Shown: piece by piece, positions 41,188 through 50,411 of the stretch | Layout of the letters: each line of letters opens with the position of its first letter | How positions within the stretch are numbered: the stretch's first letter is position 1 | Assembly: GCA_028279595.1 (NCBI GenBank) | Contig: JANQNK010000003.1 | Span: 240,568 to 304,567, forward strand | Length of the DNA: 64,000 bases | Reading direction: 5' to 3' | Origin: Thermoplasmatota archaeon | GTDB taxonomy: Archaea > Thermoplasmatota > JAKEGO01 | Position numbers and translations under genes: made by a program | Notes under the pieces: generated by a model | Seen by the model: the letters and a program-made list of their open reading frames with translations, nothing else | Database searches by the model: none | What the model was told of the DNA's origin: nothing

Positions 41188-44100
41188 GTGATGACATTAG
41201 CACGTACTCTCTCGATTTTGCTTGTCCTCACATTATGCCTCATAGCGATCGGCTCGTCAACGGCGTCCCACTGGAACGGCACCCGGGGAGGCCCCGACCG
41301 CAATTCAGCGTACGATTCGGACCTATCCACCCCGCTTGGGATCGAATGGTCCTTCGAGGGGAACGGGGAGCTCAGGACCCCGCTGGTCAGCGGCGATTCC
41401 GCACTGTTCTCGTCCCTCGTAAGGAAGGTCTACGCTGTCGACATCACCAACGGCAGCCAGATATGGGAGTCCGGTGTCGATTCCTACTCCGTGAAACAGC
41501 AGGAGATAATCGGCGACAGGCTCTACGTCAAGGCCGGTAACAGGATACTCAACATCAGCATCGAGAACGGGAGCCGTACGATGTTCACCGTACCAGGTGG
41601 ACCGAGCTCGGCTCCGATCGCGTTCGGCCCGTACCTGATGCTGGTCAATTCCACACATCTCCTCGCATACAGGAACGACACTCTCGACTGGGGTGTGGGA
41701 TTCACGGGGTCCCCGTCGCTCCCCGCGACAGACGGCGATCACATCTTCCTGCGTGCGGGCACGGACCTGTATCGCGTCGACATCGGCGGAGCACAGACAT
41801 CGGTCACCCTGGCGGGAAGTGGTGGTTCCCCCACGGTCGCGAACAACAGGGTGTACATAGGCACCGACACGATGATCTACGAGTTCAGGACGAACCTGGT
41901 GGAGAACAGGTCGATCAACGCGTCCTACAACAAGAAGGCCCTCGCCGTCACCGATTCCCTGGTCGCGGTCTCGGGTTCGAACATCATCTCCTACTCGATG
42001 GCCAACTTCAGCCAGGAATGGTCCGTGACCCTCGATTACGAGATCACGACGCCACCGATAGTGTTCATCGACCACATTGCGGTGGGCACCGAGTGCGGCG
42101 TCTCCGTCGTGACGGTGGACGGCACCCACGTCCAGGACCTGGACATCGATGACGAGGTTCTCGGATGCATAGCTCCGCTGGACGACGGTATCCTCGCCGC
42201 GACCGACGGCGGATACCTCTTCAAGTTCTCCCGCGACCAGGACGGCGATACCGTCGCGGACGTGGTGGACGACTTTCCCACCGAACCCACCCAGTGGATC
42301 GATTCCGACGGGGACGGATACGGCGACAACCAGACCGGCGTCATGCCCGATCTGTTCCTTGAGGAGCCGACGCAGTGGAACGACACCGATGGTGACGGCT
42401 ACGGGGACAATCCGGAAGGCGTCGATCCCGACGACCTCCCGCTCGAGCCGACCCAGTGGAACGACACGGACGGCGACGGGCACGGCGACAACCAGACCGG
42501 ATTCGAGCCGGACAGGTTCATAGACGAGCCGACCCAGTGGTCGGACATCGACAATGACGGTTACGGCGACAACGCCAGCGGGGTCGATCCAGACGTCTTC
42601 CCGACGGTGGGGACCCAGTGGAACGACACCGATGGGGACGGTTACGGCGACAACAGGATCGGCGTGGATCCCGACCTTTTCCCTCTGGAACCATCCCAGT
42701 GGGCCGATGTCGACGGCGACGGATACGGCGACAACGCTTCCGGGGTGAACCCCGACATGCTTCCATCGAGCCCGACCCAGTGGAACGACTCCGACGGCGA
42801 CGGCTACGGCGACAACATGAACGGACTGGACCCCGACCTGTTCCAGGACGATCCGACCCAGTGGTTCGACGACGACGGGGACGGTTACGGCGACAACACC
42901 ACCGGGAACGAACCGGACAAATTCCCTGGCGTTCCCTCGCAGTGGAACGACACCGACGGGGACGGATTCGGCGACAATCAGGACGGGGTGTCCGCCGACA
43001 GGTTCATCCAGGACCCGACACAGTGGTTCGACCGCGATACCGACGGATACGGTGACAATCCCAACGGCACGGATTTCGATGCATTCCCTGACGACCCTAC
43101 CCAGTGGAACGACACCGATGAGGACGGATACGGCGACGAGCCGGACGGCCTGCATCCCGATGCCTTCCCCTATGACCCGAACGAGTGGAACGACACGGAC
43201 GGCGACGGTGTAGGCGACAACACGGACCTCTATCCGTTCGATGCGGACAACGACGGGACCGTGGACGAAATGGACGCCTTCCCGCTCGATGCCGCAGCGG
43301 CAAAGGACACGGACGGAGACGGTCACCCGGACGAGTGGAACCCCGGACACAATACGTCCACCTCGACCACTGGACTGACCCTGGACGCCTTCCCGAGGAA
43401 GGCCAGCCAGTGGTACGACAGGGACGGCGACGGATATGGAGACAACCCAACGGGAGCCCAGCCCGATGCATTCCCCGACGACCCCGTTGACTGGGTCGAC
43501 TCCGACGGGGACCTCGTCGGCGACAACACCGACCCATTCCCGGACGACGCCACCGAGTGGGAGGACACCGACGGCGACGGGATCGGGAACAACGCCGACC
43601 TGTATCCGAAGGACAGGGACAACGACGGCCACCCGGACCGGAAGGACGACTTCCCGGACGACCCTGACGAATGGGCCGATTCCGACGGGGACGGCATCGG
43701 GGACAAGTCCGACATCATACCCATGCACAATACCCATTTCGCCTACCTCATCACTGCCATAGTCCTCGCGATAATACCGATCATCGGAGCAGTGGCGTAC
43801 AGGAGGAGGCAGGAGGAGAGGCGGAAGAGGATCAAGGCCGGCATCAAGGCCGTCTCGGCGGGCCGGACCAGCATCGCCAGCAAGGGCGAGCGCAGGCGCG
43901 TCGGCGGGTACGTAAGCGAGGCAAAGAAGGCCGTTGCGACCGGTGAGCTCGAGAGGGCGGACAAGATGCTCAGGAAGGGCGAGGCGGAGTCGCATCGCGC
44001 CCGGTACATCGAGGAGATGTACAAAAGGTACCGCGGACACCTGGACCACCTGCACAGGACCATGGTGGCAAAGGGAATGGCGACGACCGAGGTCTCCAAG

Positions 44101-44778
44101 CTGGTCAAGGAGTCGCGGACAGGACCACTTCCGAAGAGGGTCGATTCCCTGATGAAGGGAGTGTCCGAGGCCACGAAGGCGCTGCAGGCACACGAGACCG
44201 CCACCATGCTGACCAACGAGCTGAAGGGCGCAGCCAGGGAGCTCGAGGACCGCGGATACGCGGTCGGCGGGCTCAAGTCCGAGAGCGCAATGGTCGCGGC
44301 CCTGATCGAGGAGGGCAACTACCGCCGGACGTTCAAGCTCATCATGCCCATTATCGGGCACATCAGGTACCTGCAGGGGCTTCCGAGGGGTTCGGAGAGG
44401 CCCAAGGACGAGGTCGACAAGCTCATCAACACCAGGAACGTACTTACCGGAGGCGATCCTGAGGCGATCATCAGGCTGTTCAAGGAGTCGATGGGAAAGG
44501 TCAAGACCGACACCTGGGACGACCTCATAACTGTGAAGGGTCCAGAACCATGGGGCATCGACATCGCTAACGCCTCCAAGGCCGTCACACCGACCGCCAT
44601 GGACGACGCCGCGGTCAACCTCGCGCTCCACAACCTGAAGTACATCTACGTGTTCTCGGGGATCGGGTTCACCCCTGACGCGCTCGCGAGGTCCATGGAG
44701 ATGCGGATCGTCAGGCCGATGAGCGTCAACGAGGCGATGTACCTGATATGGTCCACGGCACCTCCGGTCCAGGAGTGA
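41188..44778 (+). CDS. Surface protein: PQQ-like beta-propeller, TSP3/Ca-binding-like repeats, one TM, cytosolic coiled-coil region
   Basis: Signal peptide; KVYAVDITNGSQIWE propeller repeats; TQWNDTDGDGYGDN repeats; TM YLITAIVLAIIPIIGAVAYRRRQEERRKR; helical C-terminal region. Confidence 0.9.
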   Translation: MMTLARTLSILLVLTLCLIAIGSSTASHWNGTRGGPDRNSAYDSDLSTPLGIEWSFEGNGELRTPLVSGDSALFSSLVRKVYAVDITNGSQIWESGVDSYSVKQQEIIGDRLYVKAGNRILNISIENGSRTMFTVPGGPSSAPIAFGPYLMLVNSTHLLAYRNDTLDWGVGFTGSPSLPATDGDHIFLRAGTDLYRVDIGGAQTSVTLAGSGGSPTVANNRVYIGTDTMIYEFRTNLVENRSINASYNKKALAVTDSLVAVSGSNIISYSMANFSQEWSVTLDYEITTPPIVFIDHIAVGTECGVSVVTVDGTHVQDLDIDDEVLGCIAPLDDGILAATDGGYLFKFSRDQDGDTVADVVDDFPTEPTQWIDSDGDGYGDNQTGVMPDLFLEEPTQWNDTDGDGYGDNPEGVDPDDLPLEPTQWNDTDGDGHGDNQTGFEPDRFIDEPTQWSDIDNDGYGDNASGVDPDVFPTVGTQWNDTDGDGYGDNRIGVDPDLFPLEPSQWADVDGDGYGDNASGVNPDMLPSSPTQWNDSDGDGYGDNMNGLDPDLFQDDPTQWFDDDGDGYGDNTTGNEPDKFPGVPSQWNDTDGDGFGDNQDGVSADRFIQDPTQWFDRDTDGYGDNPNGTDFDAFPDDPTQWNDTDEDGYGDEPDGLHPDAFPYDPNEWNDTDGDGVGDNTDLYPFDADNDGTVDEMDAFPLDAAAAKDTDGDGHPDEWNPGHNTSTSTTGLTLDAFPRKASQWYDRDGDGYGDNPTGAQPDAFPDDPVDWVDSDGDLVGDNTDPFPDDATEWEDTDGDGIGNNADLYPKDRDNDGHPDRKDDFPDDPDEWADSDGDGIGDKSDIIPMHNTHFAYLITAIVLAIIPIIGAVAYRRRQEERRKRIKAGIKAVSAGRTSIASKGERRRVGGYVSEAKKAVATGELERADKMLRKGEAESHRARYIEEMYKRYRGHLDHLHRTMVAKGMATTEVSKLVKESRTGPLPKRVDSLMKGVSEATKALQAHETATMLTNELKGAARELEDRGYAVGGLKSESAMVAALIEEGNYRRTFKLIMPIIGHIRYLQGLPRGSERPKDEVDKLINTRNVLTGGDPEAIIRLFKESMGKVKTDTWDDLITVKGPEPWGIDIANASKAVTPTAMDDAAVNLALHNLKYIYVFSGIGFTPDALARSMEMRIVRPMSVNEAMYLIWSTAPPVQE
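42289..43179 (+). repeat. 11 tandem repeats of exactly 81 nt (27 aa)
   Basis: (T/S)QW-x-D-x-D-x-DG-(Y/H/F)-GDN-x-x-G-x-x-x-D-x-(F/L)-x-x-x-(P/G) with no indels between 42289 and 43179; partial/divergent copies continue to about 43730. Confidence 0.93.
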
Positions 44779-44892
44779 GCGGCAAGACGGGCGGTCCGAA
44801 TAATACCATCATATTCCACCCGATGCTTGGAATAATTCATAACCCAGCTTGAATTTCTTATTATGGAATGTAACATGGTAGAGACAAATGTA

Positions 44893-44899
44893 TTATATA
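44893..44899 (+). promoter_or_regulatory. Putative TATA box; implies a leaderless transcript for 44919
   Basis: TTATATA centred about 23 nt upstream of the ATG. Confidence 0.55.
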
Positions 44900-44918
44900 C
44901 AAATATAGTAAAGCGGCT

Positions 44919-47900
44919 ATGAAAGCTAGGGTTTGGCCAGTGCTATTATTTCTGATCGGATTGTTATTAATCCCGGCCCCCTCGGCCAGCGGGGACGCGG
45001 GGGATTTCACCCACTTCGTGCTAGGCGAGGAGATGACCGCAACCTGGTGCGGTTTCTGTCCCACCGCGGCCGAACAGTTGTCCGACATCTACTACAACGA
45101 CAGCTACGAGTTCTACTACGTAGCCCTTATCACGGACGTCAATGACAAGGCCGACGACAGGACTGGCGACTATCCGACCTTCCAGGGCTATCCGACCGTC
45201 TACTTCGACGGCGGATTCCGCGAGCGGACGGGAGCCCAGGACGACAAGTCCGCTTATCAACAGGACATCGAGGACTCTGGCGAGAGGGTCGATACGCCGG
45301 TTGCGATCGAGCTCAATATGTCCTACCTCGGCGACAGCGAAATATACGTCAAGGTACGCCTTCGATGGGACGAGGACGGAACGATCGTCAACACTGACCT
45401 CCAGGTGTTCCTCAGGGTATACATCACGGAGATAACGTCGAGGTACTACAATGCCGACGACAAGCCCTACCACTTCGGCTTCCTCGATTACGCGTTCGAG
45501 GAGGGGGTCGACCTCGATCCACACGAGTGGTGGGAGAGCGAGACGACATGGGTCGGCGCCGACCACGAGGATGCCAACGGAGACGATTTCGGGGACATCG
45601 ATTACAGCAACATTGCACTCGTGGCTGCGGTCTTCAATGACGAGAGCAGCGACACCGACGACTACAGCCTAAACTGCACCGCGGCCATCGCACCCCACCT
45701 GACCATAACGGACCCGTTCGATAACACGACCCAGAATGGAGACTTCGACCTCAAGGTCGAAGCCACGCCCCATTATACGGAGGCCGACCCTGCATCGATA
45801 TCCAAGATCGAGTACTCGTTCGGCGAGGATGGATGGACCGACCTCGACGAGGCCGTCGGGGACGAATGGAGCACATCGGTGGACACCACATCGCTCGAGA
45901 ACGGATGGCACACCCTCCACGTACGTGCGACCGATTCGAAGAACACGACGATGGAGACCAACGTCAGCTTCGAGCTCGATGGCGAGGACACCTTCGCTCC
46001 TGTCGTGGAGTTCGTGTCCCCCGACGATGGAGGGACGATGTCGGGTGATGTCGAGATAATCGCGGAGATCACAGATCATTCAAACTTCACGGCCGAGTTC
46101 AGGGTAGGCTCGGGCGGATGGACCGAGCTGGACCATCTCTCGGATGACACCTACAAGGCAACATGGGATTCCACCGAGGTCACCGACGGGGATCAGACGA
46201 TCACGATCCTCGCGATGGATGAGCACGACAACGACGGGTTCCATCACCTCGACATCGTTGTCGACAACCTGAATGTCGAGATGACCTCCCCCAGATCGGG
46301 GACCGAGGTGGAGAACATAGTGGACATCGCCGCCACCGCCGTCAACACAGCCGAGATCGATTACGCTGAGCTTCTGATCGACGGTGAGGACATCGAGGAA
46401 TTGGAGGTGGACGGTAGCGACATCGCAGGAGAATGGAACTCGCGGTCCGTGGACAATGGCGAGCACTCCTTGACGGTCATCGTGTATGACACGATCGGGA
46501 ACGAGGCTGCCGATACCGTGACGGTCGACGTGGACAACGACGTCAACGACGAGGAACCCCCCGAACTGATCGTTGACTCCCCTTCGGAGGGCGAGGAGAT
46601 AGGCTCGACCTACAGGCTCGAAGCCACGGCCAACGACGAGAACGGCATCGACCGAGTGGAGTTCAGGTTCGTCGACGGGGATTGGACCGAGATGGACCAT
46701 GGCGACGGGGACGATTATTCCCACGACCTCAATACCAGGGAGATGGAGAACGGGGACTATGTGCTCGAGTTCCGCGCCCAGGACAGCTCGGCGAACAAGG
46801 CCACGGTCTCTTTGAACGTCACCGTCCATAACGAGGTGGACGAGGAGGCCCCGGAAATCGAACCCCGCAATCCGATAGAGGGTGACCTGGTCTCCCTCGA
46901 TGACACATTCCAGGTGGTGCTGCACGCCGTTGACGACAGCGAAATGGCCATTGTAGAGTCCAGGCTGGACTCCGGGGACTGGCGGGAGATGGAGTACGAC
47001 GAGGACCTGTCAGCGGAATATGATACGGATACCTATTCATTCACATATGATGGCACTCACAACGAGTTCAACGATCTGGAGGATGGTACCCACACCATCG
47101 CGTTCCGAGCCTCGGACGGTTCGGATAACACGGCAGAGGAGGAGGTCGAGTTCACGACCGATTCCACTCCGCCCGTGATAACCCTTGACCTCCCCTCGTT
47201 CATCAGCGGCGAGGTCGAGATGGGTTACGTGCTGGATGACATGTCCGACATATCAAGCCTTGAGGTGGGGATCGCCGGGGACGTACTCGATTCCATAGAC
47301 CATCCCGATGGTGAAGGCACCCTGGTGCTGGACCTCTCGGAGGTGGAGGATGGGCAGGTCGATCTCTGGGCGATCGCGGTCGACATGGCGGGAAACGAGG
47401 GTACCGGCGAACACGAGGCCACGGTCGATAATACCGCTCCATCCTTGTCGTTGTCTAGTCCCGGGGACGGAGCGTCCTTAGCGGGCGATATCGACATCGA
47501 GGTCGAGGTGGTCGATGACAATCCAGATGGTGTCACATGGCGCATGGACCTCGGTCCATGGTCCGACATGAATGGTAGTTCCGGGACATATTCGGTCAGG
47601 ATCCCTGTTGAGGATGTGGACGACGGATGGCACGACATCGATGTCGCTGCCGAGGACAGGGCCGGGAATGTCGACGAGCTTGCCTTCGAGGTCTTCACCG
47701 ACAACAGCGCTCCGATGCTGAAGAGCATCGAACATTACCCGGACATCCCCTACGTCGACGACGATGTCTTCTTCGAGGCCGAGGTGGAGGATGTTTCCGG
47801 AGTCGAGACCGTTCTCCTTTGGTACGAGATATGCCAGGGTTCGATCTGCATGCAGGCGGACGAGGTCGAAATGACCCTCGACGGCGGTGTCTACATGAGC

Positions 47901-49016
47901 TCGATCGCCTTCGACGACCACGGCAACGTCACTTTCAGGATCAAGGCCGAGGACGCCCTCGGCAACCGGGACACGCTTCTCGAGGACACGTTCGACGTGA
48001 TCGAGGAGGACATCGAGGACCCGGGTGAGGTCGATCCGCCCGAGGAGATAGCTGGGCCGGCCAGTGCAATGCTGCATTCCCTTTCGGAGGACGAGGTCGT
48101 GAGCGGTGTCCTGGCCCTCGAGGGGGGCGCCTACGATTCGACCAAGGTCGAGATCAGGTTCGATGACGGCGAGTGGATGGATGTGGGAACGCGTACGGTC
48201 CATCGCACCGAGAGGATGCCCGATTTCACACTGAGCACGATCGACAATCAAACCATCACTCTCGGGGACCTCGAGGGTCGCGTCGTGATCCTCGACTTCA
48301 TGGCAACCTGGTGCGGCGCATGCAAGGAGATCGCGATGAGCCTGGACGAGATCCAGGACATCTACGGCACTGGCGTGGCGATCATATCGGTGGACGTCGA
48401 CACCAGCCAGGACGAGCGCGACGCCGTCCCTGCCTATCTCGACGAGCACGGCCACGACTGGCCATTCGCCTTCGACGAGAACGGCCTGTCCGACAGGTTC
48501 GGTGTCGACCCCCTTCCTCACGTCGTGATCGGGACTCCCGACGGGTACATCAGCAGCCAGATCGTAGGGTCCGTGGACGTGGAGCGCCTCCAGCTCGAGA
48601 TCGGAATGGCCCTGACCGAGAGGGAGTGGTCATACTACTTCGACACCAGGATGCTCTCCAACGGTGAACACACGATCACGGTCAGGACGGATGACGAATC
48701 CGAAACCGTCAGCTTCTACGTGGACAACGGTGCTGTCTCCGATCCGGACGAAGACGACGACGGTTTCATCGGATCACCGATGTTCTGGCTCTTCCTCATT
48801 GCATTAGTGATCATCATCGCACTCGTTGCTGCCAGGCCTAAGGGTCGGAAGGCAGTCCACGTCGAGGCGCAGGTATTGAGCCCGCCAGTGAGGCCGTGCC
48901 GCAGATGCGGTGGCCCTCTGAGCCACGTCCCCCAGTACGACCGCTGGTACTGTTACAGCTGTCAAGCGTACGGTGATATCGAACCCAATGATGACAGTTT
49001 CATAGAGATGAGGTGA
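44919..49016 (+). CDS. Secreted/membrane protein with N-terminal thioredoxin-like domain (CGFC), Ig-like repeats, TlpA/redoxin-like domain (CGAC), TM and C-terminal zinc ribbon
   Basis: EEMTATWCGFCPTAAEQL; repeated Ig-like units; MPDFTLSTIDNQTITLGDLEGRVVILDFMATWCGACKEIAMSLDEIQDIYG; TM MFWLFLIALVIIIALVAA; RPCRRCGGPLSHVPQYDRWYCYSCQAYG. Confidence 0.92.
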   Translation: MKARVWPVLLFLIGLLLIPAPSASGDAGDFTHFVLGEEMTATWCGFCPTAAEQLSDIYYNDSYEFYYVALITDVNDKADDRTGDYPTFQGYPTVYFDGGFRERTGAQDDKSAYQQDIEDSGERVDTPVAIELNMSYLGDSEIYVKVRLRWDEDGTIVNTDLQVFLRVYITEITSRYYNADDKPYHFGFLDYAFEEGVDLDPHEWWESETTWVGADHEDANGDDFGDIDYSNIALVAAVFNDESSDTDDYSLNCTAAIAPHLTITDPFDNTTQNGDFDLKVEATPHYTEADPASISKIEYSFGEDGWTDLDEAVGDEWSTSVDTTSLENGWHTLHVRATDSKNTTMETNVSFELDGEDTFAPVVEFVSPDDGGTMSGDVEIIAEITDHSNFTAEFRVGSGGWTELDHLSDDTYKATWDSTEVTDGDQTITILAMDEHDNDGFHHLDIVVDNLNVEMTSPRSGTEVENIVDIAATAVNTAEIDYAELLIDGEDIEELEVDGSDIAGEWNSRSVDNGEHSLTVIVYDTIGNEAADTVTVDVDNDVNDEEPPELIVDSPSEGEEIGSTYRLEATANDENGIDRVEFRFVDGDWTEMDHGDGDDYSHDLNTREMENGDYVLEFRAQDSSANKATVSLNVTVHNEVDEEAPEIEPRNPIEGDLVSLDDTFQVVLHAVDDSEMAIVESRLDSGDWREMEYDEDLSAEYDTDTYSFTYDGTHNEFNDLEDGTHTIAFRASDGSDNTAEEEVEFTTDSTPPVITLDLPSFISGEVEMGYVLDDMSDISSLEVGIAGDVLDSIDHPDGEGTLVLDLSEVEDGQVDLWAIAVDMAGNEGTGEHEATVDNTAPSLSLSSPGDGASLAGDIDIEVEVVDDNPDGVTWRMDLGPWSDMNGSSGTYSVRIPVEDVDDGWHDIDVAAEDRAGNVDELAFEVFTDNSAPMLKSIEHYPDIPYVDDDVFFEAEVEDVSGVETVLLWYEICQGSICMQADEVEMTLDGGVYMSSIAFDDHGNVTFRIKAEDALGNRDTLLEDTFDVIEEDIEDPGEVDPPEEIAGPASAMLHSLSEDEVVSGVLALEGGAYDSTKVEIRFDDGEWMDVGTRTVHRTERMPDFTLSTIDNQTITLGDLEGRVVILDFMATWCGACKEIAMSLDEIQDIYGTGVAIISVDVDTSQDERDAVPAYLDEHGHDWPFAFDENGLSDRFGVDPLPHVVIGTPDGYISSQIVGSVDVERLQLEIGMALTEREWSYYFDTRMLSNGEHTITVRTDDESETVSFYVDNGAVSDPDEDDDGFIGSPMFWLFLIALVIIIALVAARPKGRKAVHVEAQVLSPPVRPCRRCGGPLSHVPQYDRWYCYSCQAYGDIEPNDDSFIEMR

Positions 49017-49023
49017 AGGAACC

Positions 49024-49539
49024 ATGAATACCAGGATCGGAATGACTGCAGGCCTCGCCGTGTTCGCGATGGCCTTGGTGATGATAGCGCTCGTCCCGTC
49101 GGGATCGGCGCAGGCGGATTTCGAGGACGTCTCGCACAGCCCTTCGGCGGCGATAACGTCCGACGATCAGGTCGAGGTCACAGTCGAGCTCGACAGCACG
49201 GACAATGTCTCAGCCGTCAACATACAGGTGTGCATAATCGAACCGAACTACAACTGCTATCAATGGGATGATATGGACCAGGACGACGAGACGTTCACAT
49301 ACACGATCTCTGCTCATGACGGCGGTTCTTTGATGGGCTACAAGATCGAGATCGAGTATGACGACGGCACTGACGACGAATACTCCCCGTCCGAGGACAC
49401 ATATCACGAGTACGAGATCGAGGAGGACGGGTCCTCCGGCGGCGGCGACGACGGGGATGACACCCCATTCCTCGGCGCCCCCTTGATCGCGGCAGGTGTC
49501 GTGGTGGCCGCGGTGGCCCACAAAGGGCGAAGACGCTGA
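49024..49539 (+). CDS. Small secreted protein with one Ig-like domain (two Cys) and C-terminal TM tail
   Basis: Signal peptide MNTRIGMTAGLAVFAMALVMIALVPSGSAQA; VNIQVCIIEPNYNCYQW; Gly/Asp-rich linker then TPFLGAPLIAAGVVVAAVAHKGRRR. Starts 7 nt after the previous stop. Confidence 0.8.
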   Translation: MNTRIGMTAGLAVFAMALVMIALVPSGSAQADFEDVSHSPSAAITSDDQVEVTVELDSTDNVSAVNIQVCIIEPNYNCYQWDDMDQDDETFTYTISAHDGGSLMGYKIEIEYDDGTDDEYSPSEDTYHEYEIEEDGSSGGGDDGDDTPFLGAPLIAAGVVVAAVAHKGRRR

Positions 49540-49645
49540 GAAGGGGCAAGCTTCCCGTTCCGGAACCCTTGGGATAAAATCGAAGTGTTCATGCCCAGTT
49601 CGGACTGGGAGTAAACTGATTGGTCATCTGGTCAGTGAAAGCGCC

Positions 49646-50401
49646 CTACCTGATATAGCCGACGTCGTCACCGCCGCCGCTCTCGAGGAGCTCGGCCAGG
49701 TCCTTGATCTGCGTCGTTATGCGCTCGACCTCCACGGCCTTCCTGCTGAGGTCCTCGAGGTCGATCTCCAGACCGAGGATCGAGGTCAGGATCTCGAGTA
49801 TCGCGCGCGAGCTCGACGGGTCCGCGATGTAACCGTGCGTCTCCCCCATGAGGCAGAGTCCACGGATGGAATGGAGGGCTCCGAGGCCCAGCAGCAATCC
49901 GCTCGCCCCGACGATCCCGCTTCCCGGCTCCCCCTCGCCGAACACGATGTCGTACTTCTCCAGGTCGCCTATCATCGCTGGGGTGTTGACGGCGCCGAAA
50001 ACCCTCGGGGATTCGACGAAGTGACCTACCTGGTATCCGCCCAGCGTGTAGATATCCTTCACTCCGAGGGAAACCGCTATCTCGATCATGTGGCTGGAAA
50101 GGGTGTACTGTCCGATGTGGTTGACGGCCTGGAAGTCGCCCGAGAGGAAGACCAGGTCCCCGCCCTCGCGCCTGTGGTAGTACAGCTTGTGGGAGACTAG
50201 ATATGCCAGTCCCTCTTCGTCCACGATGACCTGGGCCGGCAGATGGCTGGAATATATCGTCGCGAAATGGACGGCGCCCAGGACCTCGATCATGTGCTCC
50301 ACGGCTATCTTGCCGACGTTCCCGACGCCGGGCAACCCCTCGATGAGGATCGGGTCCACGAGCTGCGGCTTCTCGGTATACTTCACCGTCACCTGTTCCA
50401 T
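49646..50401 (-). CDS. PAC2-family proteasome assembly chaperone-like protein
   Basis: LVDPILIEGLPGVGNVGKIAVEHMIEVLGA...YTLGGYQVGHFVESPRVFGAVN; ORF track starts at 50422, SD-like AAGGTGGT supports ATG at 50404 or 50401. Confidence 0.85.
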   Translation of the reverse strand: MEQVTVKYTEKPQLVDPILIEGLPGVGNVGKIAVEHMIEVLGAVHFATIYSSHLPAQVIVDEEGLAYLVSHKLYYHRREGGDLVFLSGDFQAVNHIGQYTLSSHMIEIAVSLGVKDIYTLGGYQVGHFVESPRVFGAVNTPAMIGDLEKYDIVFGEGEPGSGIVGASGLLLGLGALHSIRGLCLMGETHGYIADPSSSRAILEILTSILGLEIDLEDLSRKAVEVERITTQIKDLAELLESGGGDDVGYIR

Positions 50402-50411
50402 CATACCACCT

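Noticed and set aside
42289-43730. Possible CRISPR or satellite array
   Set aside because: The 81-nt unit is a protein-coding repeat in frame with diverged codons; there are no identical repeats separated by unique spacers.
41323-44631. 1102-aa minus-strand ORF opposite the TSP3-like gene
   Set aside because: Antisense shadow of a GC-rich, Asp/Gly-repeat coding frame; low-complexity product with no signal peptide or recognisable domain, while the plus-strand product has clear domains.
7934-49539. Mobile element or genomic island inserted at a tRNA
   Set aside because: No transposase, integrase, tRNA or flanking direct repeats were seen at the boundaries.
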